From the NCBI GenBank assembly GCA_003151115.1, contig PLWS01000003.1, forward strand, positions 1,350 to 65,349: 64,000 nucleotides of DNA, read 5' to 3'. Positions within the stretch are counted from its first letter, which is position 1, and the number at the start of each line of letters is the position of its first letter. Below, one piece after another: positions 53,419 to 61,595 of the stretch. The notes beneath the pieces are model-generated. The model saw only the letters and a list, made by a program, of their open reading frames with translations. It had not been told where the DNA came from and made no database searches. The position numbers and the translations under genes were made by a program. Source of the DNA: Vulcanimicrobiota bacterium (GTDB taxonomy: Bacteria; Vulcanimicrobiota; Vulcanimicrobiia; Vulcanimicrobiales; Vulcanimicrobiaceae).

Positions 53419-53784
53419 TTACGGCTGATTTTCCTGGAAGTAAGTCAGTATCTCCTGGGCCGGCTGAAACCATTCGCCACGAACGCGGTGAGCTGCGAAA
53501 CGAGTGTGAAGCTCGTGCTCGTCCTCAACAGTTCCCAACGTATAACCGAGAAGTTCCAAAGTTTTTTCGGTCGCGGCCTGCAGCTGCACCAGGCGACCTT
53601 TAGCGGGGTGTTTTGCTGTCCACCCGATCGCGCGTTGCGTAATTCGAGATTGCTCAGCCAGCCGGGCCTGTAACAGAGTCATTTCGTGCCGCAGCACGGG
53701 GCCGACCGTTTGCCTAACGCCCTGGCAATAATGACTCCGGACCCCTTGCTGGTTAAGCCCGGCCTGCCTGACCACGATTTGCAT
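53419..53784 (-). CDS. GIY-YIG-like (T5orf172/MUG113) protein, divergent N-terminus
   Basis: About 121 aa. The C-terminal half AIGWTAKHPAKGRLVQLQAA and ELHTRFAAHRVRGEWFQPAQ matches T5orf172/MUG113 GIY-YIG nucleases, with the Arg/Lys and Glu regions. The usual GIY...YIG N-terminal strand is not clear. ATG at 53784 with GGAG 8 nt upstream; the frame is open to 53922. It reads directly into the recombinase gene. Confidence 0.6.
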   Translation of the reverse strand: MQIVVRQAGLNQQGVRSHYCQGVRQTVGPVLRHEMTLLQARLAEQSRITQRAIGWTAKHPAKGRLVQLQAATEKTLELLGYTLGTVEDEHELHTRFAAHRVRGEWFQPAQEILTYFQENQP

Positions 53785-53961
53785 GCGCTCACTCTCCTCG
53801 TGGTGAATGCGACATAATAACAGTTTTATCGTATTCGAACAGAAGAGGGCACGCTCCTTGAGCGCCCGTGTCGCGTTCAAATGCGCCCTCGCAAACACGG
53901 CCTTCTGCTGCCGCGGGAGCACGCTTCCGTCTGAGGAATCGAATGCTGCGGAGGCAATACT

Positions 53962-54360
53962 ATGCAGCGGATTTCGTTCGCCGCGATTGCGGCATTTTTG
54001 CTGGGGATAGCGGGCGGGTTGGCGGCGGAAGCCATGCCCATCCAGCCGCTCACGGTGACGCTTTGGGATGTGCCGCCCAGCGGACAGGTGCGCGGGACCG
54101 CAAGCTTTCAGGGCCTGCCCAAAGGCGTGGCGGTCCAGGTGTCTCTGAAAGTCGCCGGGCCCGGCCCCGACAGCGCGGTGATCGCGACCGGCACCTGCAC
54201 GGCCTACAAGAAACTCTACGCGCTAAAGCCTATCCGGAACGGGCTCTCAAACACGACGCTCCCAGCCGCAGACATGGTCGCGCTCTTCAAGGGCCAGAAC
54301 GTCGTTGTCGTGCCCGGGCTGAAATATTGCGGGGCCTTGAAAAACAAGTACGTGCATTAG
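53962..54360 (+). CDS. small exported protein, hypothetical
   Basis: 132 aa: signal peptide (MQRISFAAIAAFLLGIAGGLAAEA), then a beta-rich domain with VTLWDVPPSGQVRGTASF and two Cys (GTCTAY, KYCGAL) that may form a disulfide. ATG; ribosome-binding GGAGG 5-10 nt upstream. No family recognised. Confidence 0.72.
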   Translation: MQRISFAAIAAFLLGIAGGLAAEAMPIQPLTVTLWDVPPSGQVRGTASFQGLPKGVAVQVSLKVAGPGPDSAVIATGTCTAYKKLYALKPIRNGLSNTTLPAADMVALFKGQNVVVVPGLKYCGALKNKYVH

Positions 54361-54369
54361 GAAGCGATC

Positions 54370-54876
54370 ATGCAGAACTTTGTAGCCCGAGCTTTGATCC
54401 TGGCTTTTCTTTTAGTGCCGCTGACAGCCGCCGCGCAGACGTCCACGCCTTTCGTCGATCCGAATAACCCGTCGCTGACCGGTATGCAGACCGTCACGAC
54501 GACAAAGCTGGACAACGGGAATACGTTGGAGACGACCACCGCCGAGGCGACGGGCGTTATCGACCGCAAATATGTAACCGAGACGTACACCTACTCCACC
54601 GAAAAGGATAAAGACGGTAACAAGGTCCGCTACAACCGGAAGCTCGTGCGCACTACGTTTGACAAGAAAGGCGAGAAACAACTCGCGCGCGACGGCTGGA
54701 CGGAAAAGGACACGTACAACGAAGCCGGCGGCGCTGCTCGGCTCGAAGACGGCAGCCAAACCACGAGCGCTCCCGTCATAGACGGGATCGCTCAGGTTCG
54801 CATTCGCGGCATCTCTGCCGGCGCCGCGCTAGTGAAGTTCAAACTCCAGGCGCGGATAAACGGATTTTGGACTTAG
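54370..54876 (+). CDS. small exported protein, hypothetical
   Basis: 168 aa: signal peptide (MQNFVARALILAFLLVPLTAAAQ) and a Thr/Lys-rich beta-type region (VTTTKLDNGNTLETTTAEAT, YVTETYTYSTEKDKDGNKVR). 9 bp after the preceding gene, same strand. Tail to tail with the next gene, 4 bp overlap. No family recognised. Confidence 0.7.
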   Translation: MQNFVARALILAFLLVPLTAAAQTSTPFVDPNNPSLTGMQTVTTTKLDNGNTLETTTAEATGVIDRKYVTETYTYSTEKDKDGNKVRYNRKLVRTTFDKKGEKQLARDGWTEKDTYNEAGGAARLEDGSQTTSAPVIDGIAQVRIRGISAGAALVKFKLQARINGFWT

Positions 54877-55232
54877 GCTTTGAAGCCGAAAAGACCGTGC
54901 CCCTTAGGATTGGCCACGTAGATTTTATATGCGTGGCGGAGACCTAAGGATTGTGAAAAAATCACGTGCACGGGCGTTCCGGGTTTCAAACTGTTCGTCT
55001 GCACGGTCTTCCCATCCGGAAGATCCGTGAATTTCGGCCAGGAGAGAAAAGACAGGTCGGCCGGAACGCCGTCGATGCAATGCACGCGAACGTTGTTCAA
55101 GCTGACGTGCAGCATATAGCCGTGACAGTCTTTGTACTTGCCGCCCGGCGGCAGGCTGCCGGCCGCTGAGGCCGAGCTGAATACCGTGGCTGCCATTGCC
55201 AGGCTGACGATAAGGGATGAGACCAAGCGCAT
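54873..55232 (-). CDS. small exported protein, hypothetical
   Basis: 119 aa: signal peptide ending SASAAG, two Cys (KDCHGYMLH, VHCIDGV), KFTDLPDGKTVQTNSLKPGT. GGAGGT 8 nt before ATG. Divergent from the DUF4097-like lipoprotein, starts 31 bp apart. No family recognised. Confidence 0.7.
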   Translation of the reverse strand: MRLVSSLIVSLAMAATVFSSASAAGSLPPGGKYKDCHGYMLHVSLNNVRVHCIDGVPADLSFLSWPKFTDLPDGKTVQTNSLKPGTPVHVIFSQSLGLRHAYKIYVANPKGHGLFGFKA

Positions 55233-55263
55233 AAAAGGCTACCTCCGCCTGGCTTGTACCCGC

Positions 55264-55959
55264 GTGGGGGTTCTTCTTCTCGCCGTGGCCGCAGCGTGCG
55301 CTCCGGCGCCGCCTGGCCTCGAGCAGACCGGCACGCTGCCTCCGGGCGGCGTGATCAGCGTCACCAATCTGCGCGGAAACGTCAGCGTCTACGCTCCGGC
55401 GCGGGGCCAGCCGCCGTCGGCTTTTACGCTCGACGCCTGGGGAGCCGGCGTTTCGCGCGACGTCACCGTGCGGCGAAGCGGCAACCGGGTTACGATTGCG
55501 ACCCGCGGGCTCGGGAGCGATCTGCTGATTCGGGCGCCAAAGGCGACCGTCGTAAACGTCACCGCGGCGAACGGCAACATCAACGCGGCCGACTTCGAGG
55601 GCATCGTGAACGCGAGGAGCGATCGAGGCGACATCAAGATGCTTCTCCCGCAATATGGAAACGCGAGCGTGGGGACCGGCAACGTCAGCGTTATCTTCGC
55701 GAGCACGAACTGGCCGGGAACGCTGCACTTTACGGCGGCGCACGGCGACGTCGAACTCTACGTCAACGAAACCGCCTCGGCTCGAATCCGTCTGCGAGCC
55801 CTCAATGGAACAATTTTTACTGACTTCCCGCTCAAAGGCACAGCGCACGGTACCAGCGAGGAAATACAAGGCGCGATCAATGGAGGCGCTAAACGCGCAA
55901 TAGACGTGCTCGTCCGGACCGGATCGATCCGTCTGCTTCAGTTAAAACCGCAGGTGTAG
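55264..55959 (+). CDS. DUF4097-like lipoprotein
   Basis: About 231 aa. GTG start gives MGVLLLAVAAAC with lipobox Cys12. Repeating beta-strand turns (VVNVTAANGNINAADFEGIV, GDIKMLLPQYGNASVGTGNV, GDVELYVNETASARIRLRA) fit the DUF4097 beta-helix-like fold, often envelope-stress linked. No good ribosome-binding site, so start is uncertain. Tail to tail with the alpha-2-macroglobulin gene. Confidence 0.72.
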   Translation: MGVLLLAVAAACAPAPPGLEQTGTLPPGGVISVTNLRGNVSVYAPARGQPPSAFTLDAWGAGVSRDVTVRRSGNRVTIATRGLGSDLLIRAPKATVVNVTAANGNINAADFEGIVNARSDRGDIKMLLPQYGNASVGTGNVSVIFASTNWPGTLHFTAAHGDVELYVNETASARIRLRALNGTIFTDFPLKGTAHGTSEEIQGAINGGAKRAIDVLVRTGSIRLLQLKPQV

Positions 55960-55960
55960 T

Positions 55961-58900
55961 TTAGACTTTGACGCTGCGGAACGCGCTGCGGCCAAACTGT
56001 TCGGGCGCGTCGAGCAGATAGGCATTCGCCCCCGGCCAGAGATACGTTCCGGGCGTAACGGATCGAACGAGGTAGTGCAGCATGTAAACGCCGGGGTCGA
56101 GGTGTTCGGCGAACGCCGTGATCCGGTCGCGGTAGATCTGCTGATAGTCGATCTGCCACGCTTGCGTCAAAGGCTGATAATACGACGCGGTGGTTTGGAA
56201 CGATGTATCCAGCGCTTCGAAGCCGGCCGGCAGCGGATCGGTAATGACGACGCGATCCACCGGGTGATCGACCGCAACTTCAACGCCGATGTCGTACACG
56301 TTTCCAGCCGGGAGATCGAGCGGATCGCTCTGCGAGGCAATGTCGACCGTGGCGAGCACGGTCTGCTGATTCGCCGGATGAATGGTGCGGATCACGCGCA
56401 ACCCGTTGAGCCTTCCCGGCGCATTTGCGTCGAGTCTGTACGTGTACGAAACGACGTAGTGCAGCGTTCCCGTTCCGGTCTTGCGCAACGTCAGGTTGTG
56501 TTTACCGCTCGCAAGCGAAAGCGGCAACGCAAATGTTTTCGAAGCTGCGGCGGCGGTGAACGAAGCCGTACCGACGGTCTTGCCGTCGACCGCGATCTGT
56601 GCGGTAAACTTCGGAGTGCTTTCCTTGGACGCATAGGCGCTAATCGCACGCAACGCCGCCGCGGTATCCCCGAGCGACGGCCATCCGCAGCGGCAGCTTT
56701 GCGCGACCAGCGCGCGCAACGCGCGATCTTGATCTTCGGCGGACGCACCGCGCGCCACGAGCAACTCGAGGTAGGCGGCCTGCGCTTGCGGCAGCGAGCC
56801 GTACCAAGGACCCGGCGGCTGAACGTTGGCGTAGCGGCCCGTGAGGTAGACGCGCTGGGAGAGTTCGGATGCCACCGTGTCCGCCTGTGAACGCCACCCG
56901 GGGGTCTGCTGCAGAAAGACGCCCAGGGCCGCTTCTTCTGCTAGCCCCAGATTCGCGCGCTGCGCGAAGATGCTCTGTAAGAAGTCCGTTCGCCGGTCGC
57001 CCGCCGCGGCCAATGCGCGCAGTGCGGCCAGCCGCAGCGACGTACGGCACGCGAGCGTCGTGCATGTCTTATCGGCCCGCGCCGGATCGTCCAATACGCT
57101 TGCGACATAACTGCGGGCGCGCGAAAGCATGGACGTTGAAACGGGTGCTCCCGCGGCGCGCGCATAGCCAAGCGATGCGAGTGCGTCTGCGCTGCCGGAC
57201 GCGTCCGAGGACCGGTCGCCGGGCCAGAACGCAAATCCGCCGTCAATGCGTTGCAGTGCTGCAAGTTGAGCGACATCAGCCGCAGCTTCGGCCTTGGCAT
57301 CGACGCCGCCGGAAAGCGCGCCAGTCTTCACCTGCAGCGAAAGCAGCGACCCCGCAATGCTCATGCGATCGGCGATGGCAGGAAGCAGCGTCAGTTGATC
57401 GTCCGAAAGCGCCCGCGCGGCGGGAACGGCAACTTGCGGAAGGAGCGAGCCCGCAACGTCAACCTTCACCGTGCCGCCGCCGCTGCCGATTTGCAGGGGG
57501 ACCTGCGTCTGCGTCGCGGTCGCGCCGGAATCGATCACCGACTCCGTTACGTCGGTATTGCGAATCGCAAACGGCACGCTGAAAGCATCGGAGCTCCCTG
57601 CGAGCGTGCGGAACTGCACCGTTGCTGCGTCGCCGCTTCCGGCCAGCATGCCGAAACGCCACGCGTTCATCCCCGGAGCGAATGATTGCTGGGCTTGCAC
57701 CGTGCCGCTTGGCGCCGACGCGAAACTCAGCGCGCCGGTCAGCGTCCCTTGCGTGCGCGCGTCGAGCGAGCCGGCCGTTCCATTTAAGAGCAGCAATCCG
57801 CCGTCAAAGCGATCTCCCGCGCGCGCGAATTGCGGCAGCAGCGGATCGGTGACCAGCGGCTTGGTCGCGATGAAGGTCGTATCGGCGTTTCCAAATCGGG
57901 GCGTCGCATCCGCGGTCATCGCGACCGCCATGACGCGCCACGTGGTCAAGTTATCGGGGACGCTGAACGAAACGTCTGCGTTGCCGTTGCCGTCGGTTTG
58001 GACCGAGCCGTTGAAATAGGCGAGTTGCACGAAGTGCGTGCGCACGCGCGTGCTCGCCGCGCCCGCCAGGAAGCCGCCGCCGTACCCCCAGCCCTTCTGA
58101 GCGATGTCACTTGGTTGCGTCAACGTGACCTGCGGGCGGTTGTCGGCGTAGCGTGTCGAGATCGGCTGCGCCTGGAAAACGGTTTGCACCAAGTCGGGCG
58201 GACGGTATCCGCTCAACCGGAGGATCGCATCGTCGGCAACGATGACCGTAAATTGCCCTTGCGCCGCTTTTCCGCTGCGGTCGCGCAACTGCAGGCGAAC
58301 GGTTTGGCGCTGCCCGGGCTGCACTTTCGCCTGACCGGGCACAATGCGCACCGATAGATAACGCGGGCGGAGATCGAGCTGCAGCGGGGTCATTCCTAAG
58401 CGCACGAGGCTATCCGGTTTCTGAACCGTATGCGATGAGAGCGGAGCTCCGCGCCGCACCAGCACGCCCTCGACTGCGGCGTTCGGAAACATCGCCTGCA
58501 CGATCGGTATGCGCACCCGCGGCGCGCTGCCGTTGATATGGATCAGTGTCTTGTAGAGCACGCGATCTCTCACAACCGACAGGTAGAGATCGGCCCGAGC
58601 GTAGGGCGAAGCGACGGCCACCGTTGCCGTGTCGCCGGGCGCATAGAGCTGCCGGTCGAGCTTCATCTGCAGCTGTGATGGGTTCTGGTCGCCCCAAAGT
58701 GCCTGGCCCGGGCCGGAGATCCACACTTGCGCATCGGTTGCCGTAGCATCGCTTCCCGCGCCCGCGAAATTCGCCCGGATCCGGTAGCTGCCGGGGTCTT
58801 TGGCCACGAGCGTCACCGTCTGCGCGGCATTGCCGCTCGTCGTATCGGTCTGCGCTACGGTGGAATACTGGACTTGGTTGCGGGCCGATTCGGCTCCCTC

Positions 58901-61561
58901 AACGAGCTGCGTGACGCCGCTGTATTGCATCTTCTGCAGCTCGAGATGCACGCGCGTTCCGCTTTGCGCTTTGCCCGACGGATCGGTCACGATCACGCCG
59001 ACGGATACCGGCGCATTCACCGTGCCGACGAAGTCGCTGCGCAATCCGATGAGCGCGGCGTTCGGAACCGCGGTAAAGCTCTGCGTTGCGCTGCTGGTCA
59101 GATGCGACGCATCGGTGGCCTCGAGATCGACGCGGTAGGTCATTGTGTAGGGCAGATCCTGCGGCACGGCAATCGCGTACGATGCCTTACCTGCAGAATC
59201 GAGCGTCACGTTTTGCTGGCTCACGTCGCCTGAGACGTCGGGTTGCTGTTCGGGCCAGAACCATTGACGCCCGAACGAAAACTCATCCCAGCCCTTGGGT
59301 GTGAACGACGTTTGTTCGCGCGTTACGTGGAACGTCGCGTTGGCGCCGCCCATCGGCGCGCCGAAAAGATACTGCGCGACGCCCGCAGCGTTTATCGAGC
59401 TCCCGGCGGCCGCGTACTGCCGGTCGAGGTTCAAGTCGACGCTGAAATTCGGCGGATGAAACTCTGCGACCCTGAAGTTGCCGGTCATCTGCACGCCGCT
59501 GGGACCGGTTGCGGTTACCGTGTAGTAACCGAGCGGCTGCGTTTTCGAGAACGTTACCGGGAACGAAAAACTTCCGTAGCGGTTGGTCGTCTGCGCGGTC
59601 AGCGTGTGCTTCCCGCCGTTGGGATCGGTCAGCACGATCGAATACTGCGCGTTCGTGTCCGCCTTGAGCGCCCCGCTCTGCAACACGTAGCAGACGGCGG
59701 TGAGCCAGCCGCGCTCTCCGGGCTGGTACATCTGGCGATCGGAGTAGATGACGCCGCGCGAGATCGGCTGGCCGTTGGACCAGGTCGAATCCAGATTGCC
59801 GATGGTGTACGTGTACGATCCGCTCCACGCATAGGTTCGCACGAAACTCCAGTCGGAACCGGAACGCGCGACGGTGAGCAGTTCGGGCGCTTGATCGGCC
59901 GGACGGTTACCGGCGTAGCAGCGAGCGAGATCGATCCCTTGCAGCGCGAGCACGCCGCCGGCTCCGGTGGTTCCCGTGGCGCACGGCTGCGGGTTGGAAA
60001 CGTGGGGCTGCTGATCGTAGACGTGCATGACGTACACGGAAACCGGCGCGCCCGCCACCGGAGCGCCGTCGCTCAGACGCTGCACCATGATATTCGCGCT
60101 CTGCGGAAACCATTGCGCGAAGACGCCGAGGTTCGTCAGCGCGACGCTTCCGCTGAAGCTGTTTCCGGTGTTGGTTCCGGCCTGCGCGCCGTACGCGAGC
60201 AATCCCGTGCTATTTCCTAAACGATCGCGTATCGGGACGTTCACCGAGGTTTGCGTGTCGGCCGGAGCGTTTACGCCGAAAGCCGCCCAAGCCATCGGAT
60301 CGGGCAGCAGTTTAGAAACGTCGGATTCGTCGGTGTAAACAAGGTCGGCGGGTGCCATCGGACGGTAGGCCGCGCGGTAGCTGTTGCCGGGAAGATTGAC
60401 CGCGCTGTACTGCAACTGCAGATTCTGGCCGGCGACGAACATGTTGAATCCCGACGGCGCCCAGAAGTACGGCGCGAGATTTCCCGCCGCAAACTGCGCG
60501 CGCGCGTCGCGTCCCAACTGCTGACCGTAAACATCTTGCAAGCCGGCGTCGGCCGAGAGCGTGTAGTTCGTCTTTGGCGCGAGTGCGTAGGGGTTGACGG
60601 AGACGGTGGTTCCATCGTCGGAAAGCGAGTAGAGTTGTCCGACCGGACGCGGTGACGGCTGCACGGCGACGTGCTGGGCGTAGGTCTTCGGATCGAGCGC
60701 GTTGTTGAAAATCAGCACCGGATCGCCGCCGGAGAATCGCGGATTGCCGGTCGAGGTCATCGGATCGGCGGTCGGCCGCACCGAGACGAATGCGAGCGGT
60801 GAATACGTGTGCATCGCCACGGACAATGCGCGTGCACTGGGCAGATTGCCGTTCTTCGGGAGCACGCCGGGCTTCACCGTCAGCGTGTAGTCCGTCGCTT
60901 TTTGCAGATCGCTTTGCGGGGAAACGGCGTAGGTCCAACTGCCGTCGTCAGTATTCGGGCTCTCTTTTGCCGTTGCAGGCGTGTCGCCCGAACCCGAGTG
61001 AAAAACTGCGGCCGAGCTCAGCGAGTCCGCGTCGAGCTGCGTGTTCGAAGAAAGTTGTACGACCGGACGCAGCGCGACGGTTGCGGGCGTCGGCGTCGCA
61101 TCCGGAGACTGATCGGCATTTTTCAGAACGATCGGGTCGGTCTCGAAGGTCCAAGCCAGATCGCGATCGAGGGCGTGCCCCGAGAGATCGCGCAGTCCGG
61201 CGGTCAACGTGACCCGGACGCGCGTGGCGCGCGGCAGTGCGGAGTCGGATTCAAAGCCGATCATGCGCGGGGTCAGCACGACGAACGCGCCCGTAAGCGC
61301 CGGCGTCACTTGGAAGTGCGCGAGAAGATCCTTTTCGGAAGCCGAGCCGAGCTGCGCGACCGGAATGACCGGATTGGCGAATATGACGCGGATCTGTGCC
61401 GAACTCGTCACTTTTCCGATCGGGGCGATCTGTTTGATCCAGGCCGGTGCGGAGGGTGCGGGCAGCGGAGCGACGGCCTCGAGCGTCTGCGGCGCGGGTT
61501 TGCCGCAGGCTGAAACCACGGCTAAAATGCCGATTGCCGCGACTCCTAAACGGCCACGCAC
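55961..61561 (-). CDS. bacterial alpha-2-macroglobulin lipoprotein
   Basis: 1866 aa. Lipobox ILAVVSAC (Cys19), N-terminal Big/MG domains, bait region, MG7-MG10-like part (AYFNGSVQTDGNGNADVSFS, PDNLTTWRVMAVAMTADATP, LVTDPLLPQFARAGDRF) and an alpha-helical thioester-like domain (LRALAAAGDRRTDFL). The CxEQ thioester motif is absent: the site reads RALSDDQLTLLPAIADRM. The family traps proteases in the periplasm. Divergent from pbpC, its usual partner (E. coli yfhM-pbpC), with 34 bp between. Confidence 0.92.
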   Translation of the reverse strand: MRGRLGVAAIGILAVVSACGKPAPQTLEAVAPLPAPSAPAWIKQIAPIGKVTSSAQIRVIFANPVIPVAQLGSASEKDLLAHFQVTPALTGAFVVLTPRMIGFESDSALPRATRVRVTLTAGLRDLSGHALDRDLAWTFETDPIVLKNADQSPDATPTPATVALRPVVQLSSNTQLDADSLSSAAVFHSGSGDTPATAKESPNTDDGSWTYAVSPQSDLQKATDYTLTVKPGVLPKNGNLPSARALSVAMHTYSPLAFVSVRPTADPMTSTGNPRFSGGDPVLIFNNALDPKTYAQHVAVQPSPRPVGQLYSLSDDGTTVSVNPYALAPKTNYTLSADAGLQDVYGQQLGRDARAQFAAGNLAPYFWAPSGFNMFVAGQNLQLQYSAVNLPGNSYRAAYRPMAPADLVYTDESDVSKLLPDPMAWAAFGVNAPADTQTSVNVPIRDRLGNSTGLLAYGAQAGTNTGNSFSGSVALTNLGVFAQWFPQSANIMVQRLSDGAPVAGAPVSVYVMHVYDQQPHVSNPQPCATGTTGAGGVLALQGIDLARCYAGNRPADQAPELLTVARSGSDWSFVRTYAWSGSYTYTIGNLDSTWSNGQPISRGVIYSDRQMYQPGERGWLTAVCYVLQSGALKADTNAQYSIVLTDPNGGKHTLTAQTTNRYGSFSFPVTFSKTQPLGYYTVTATGPSGVQMTGNFRVAEFHPPNFSVDLNLDRQYAAAGSSINAAGVAQYLFGAPMGGANATFHVTREQTSFTPKGWDEFSFGRQWFWPEQQPDVSGDVSQQNVTLDSAGKASYAIAVPQDLPYTMTYRVDLEATDASHLTSSATQSFTAVPNAALIGLRSDFVGTVNAPVSVGVIVTDPSGKAQSGTRVHLELQKMQYSGVTQLVEGAESARNQVQYSTVAQTDTTSGNAAQTVTLVAKDPGSYRIRANFAGAGSDATATDAQVWISGPGQALWGDQNPSQLQMKLDRQLYAPGDTATVAVASPYARADLYLSVVRDRVLYKTLIHINGSAPRVRIPIVQAMFPNAAVEGVLVRRGAPLSSHTVQKPDSLVRLGMTPLQLDLRPRYLSVRIVPGQAKVQPGQRQTVRLQLRDRSGKAAQGQFTVIVADDAILRLSGYRPPDLVQTVFQAQPISTRYADNRPQVTLTQPSDIAQKGWGYGGGFLAGAASTRVRTHFVQLAYFNGSVQTDGNGNADVSFSVPDNLTTWRVMAVAMTADATPRFGNADTTFIATKPLVTDPLLPQFARAGDRFDGGLLLLNGTAGSLDARTQGTLTGALSFASAPSGTVQAQQSFAPGMNAWRFGMLAGSGDAATVQFRTLAGSSDAFSVPFAIRNTDVTESVIDSGATATQTQVPLQIGSGGGTVKVDVAGSLLPQVAVPAARALSDDQLTLLPAIADRMSIAGSLLSLQVKTGALSGGVDAKAEAAADVAQLAALQRIDGGFAFWPGDRSSDASGSADALASLGYARAAGAPVSTSMLSRARSYVASVLDDPARADKTCTTLACRTSLRLAALRALAAAGDRRTDFLQSIFAQRANLGLAEEAALGVFLQQTPGWRSQADTVASELSQRVYLTGRYANVQPPGPWYGSLPQAQAAYLELLVARGASAEDQDRALRALVAQSCRCGWPSLGDTAAALRAISAYASKESTPKFTAQIAVDGKTVGTASFTAAAASKTFALPLSLASGKHNLTLRKTGTGTLHYVVSYTYRLDANAPGRLNGLRVIRTIHPANQQTVLATVDIASQSDPLDLPAGNVYDIGVEVAVDHPVDRVVITDPLPAGFEALDTSFQTTASYYQPLTQAWQIDYQQIYRDRITAFAEHLDPGVYMLHYLVRSVTPGTYLWPGANAYLLDAPEQFGRSAFRSVKV

Positions 61562-61595
61562 CTAACGCTTCTTCAACAAGGCGGCGGAAAAGCAC

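Noticed and set aside
52441-53784. att sites for the tyrosine recombinase
   Set aside because: I looked for paired repeats around the gene and the nearby tRNA; the tRNA-Gln 12-bp repeat is 7.7 kb away and too close-spaced to bracket it.
54925-55869. 314-aa minus-strand frame
   Set aside because: Overlaps two better supported genes and has no signal or motif.
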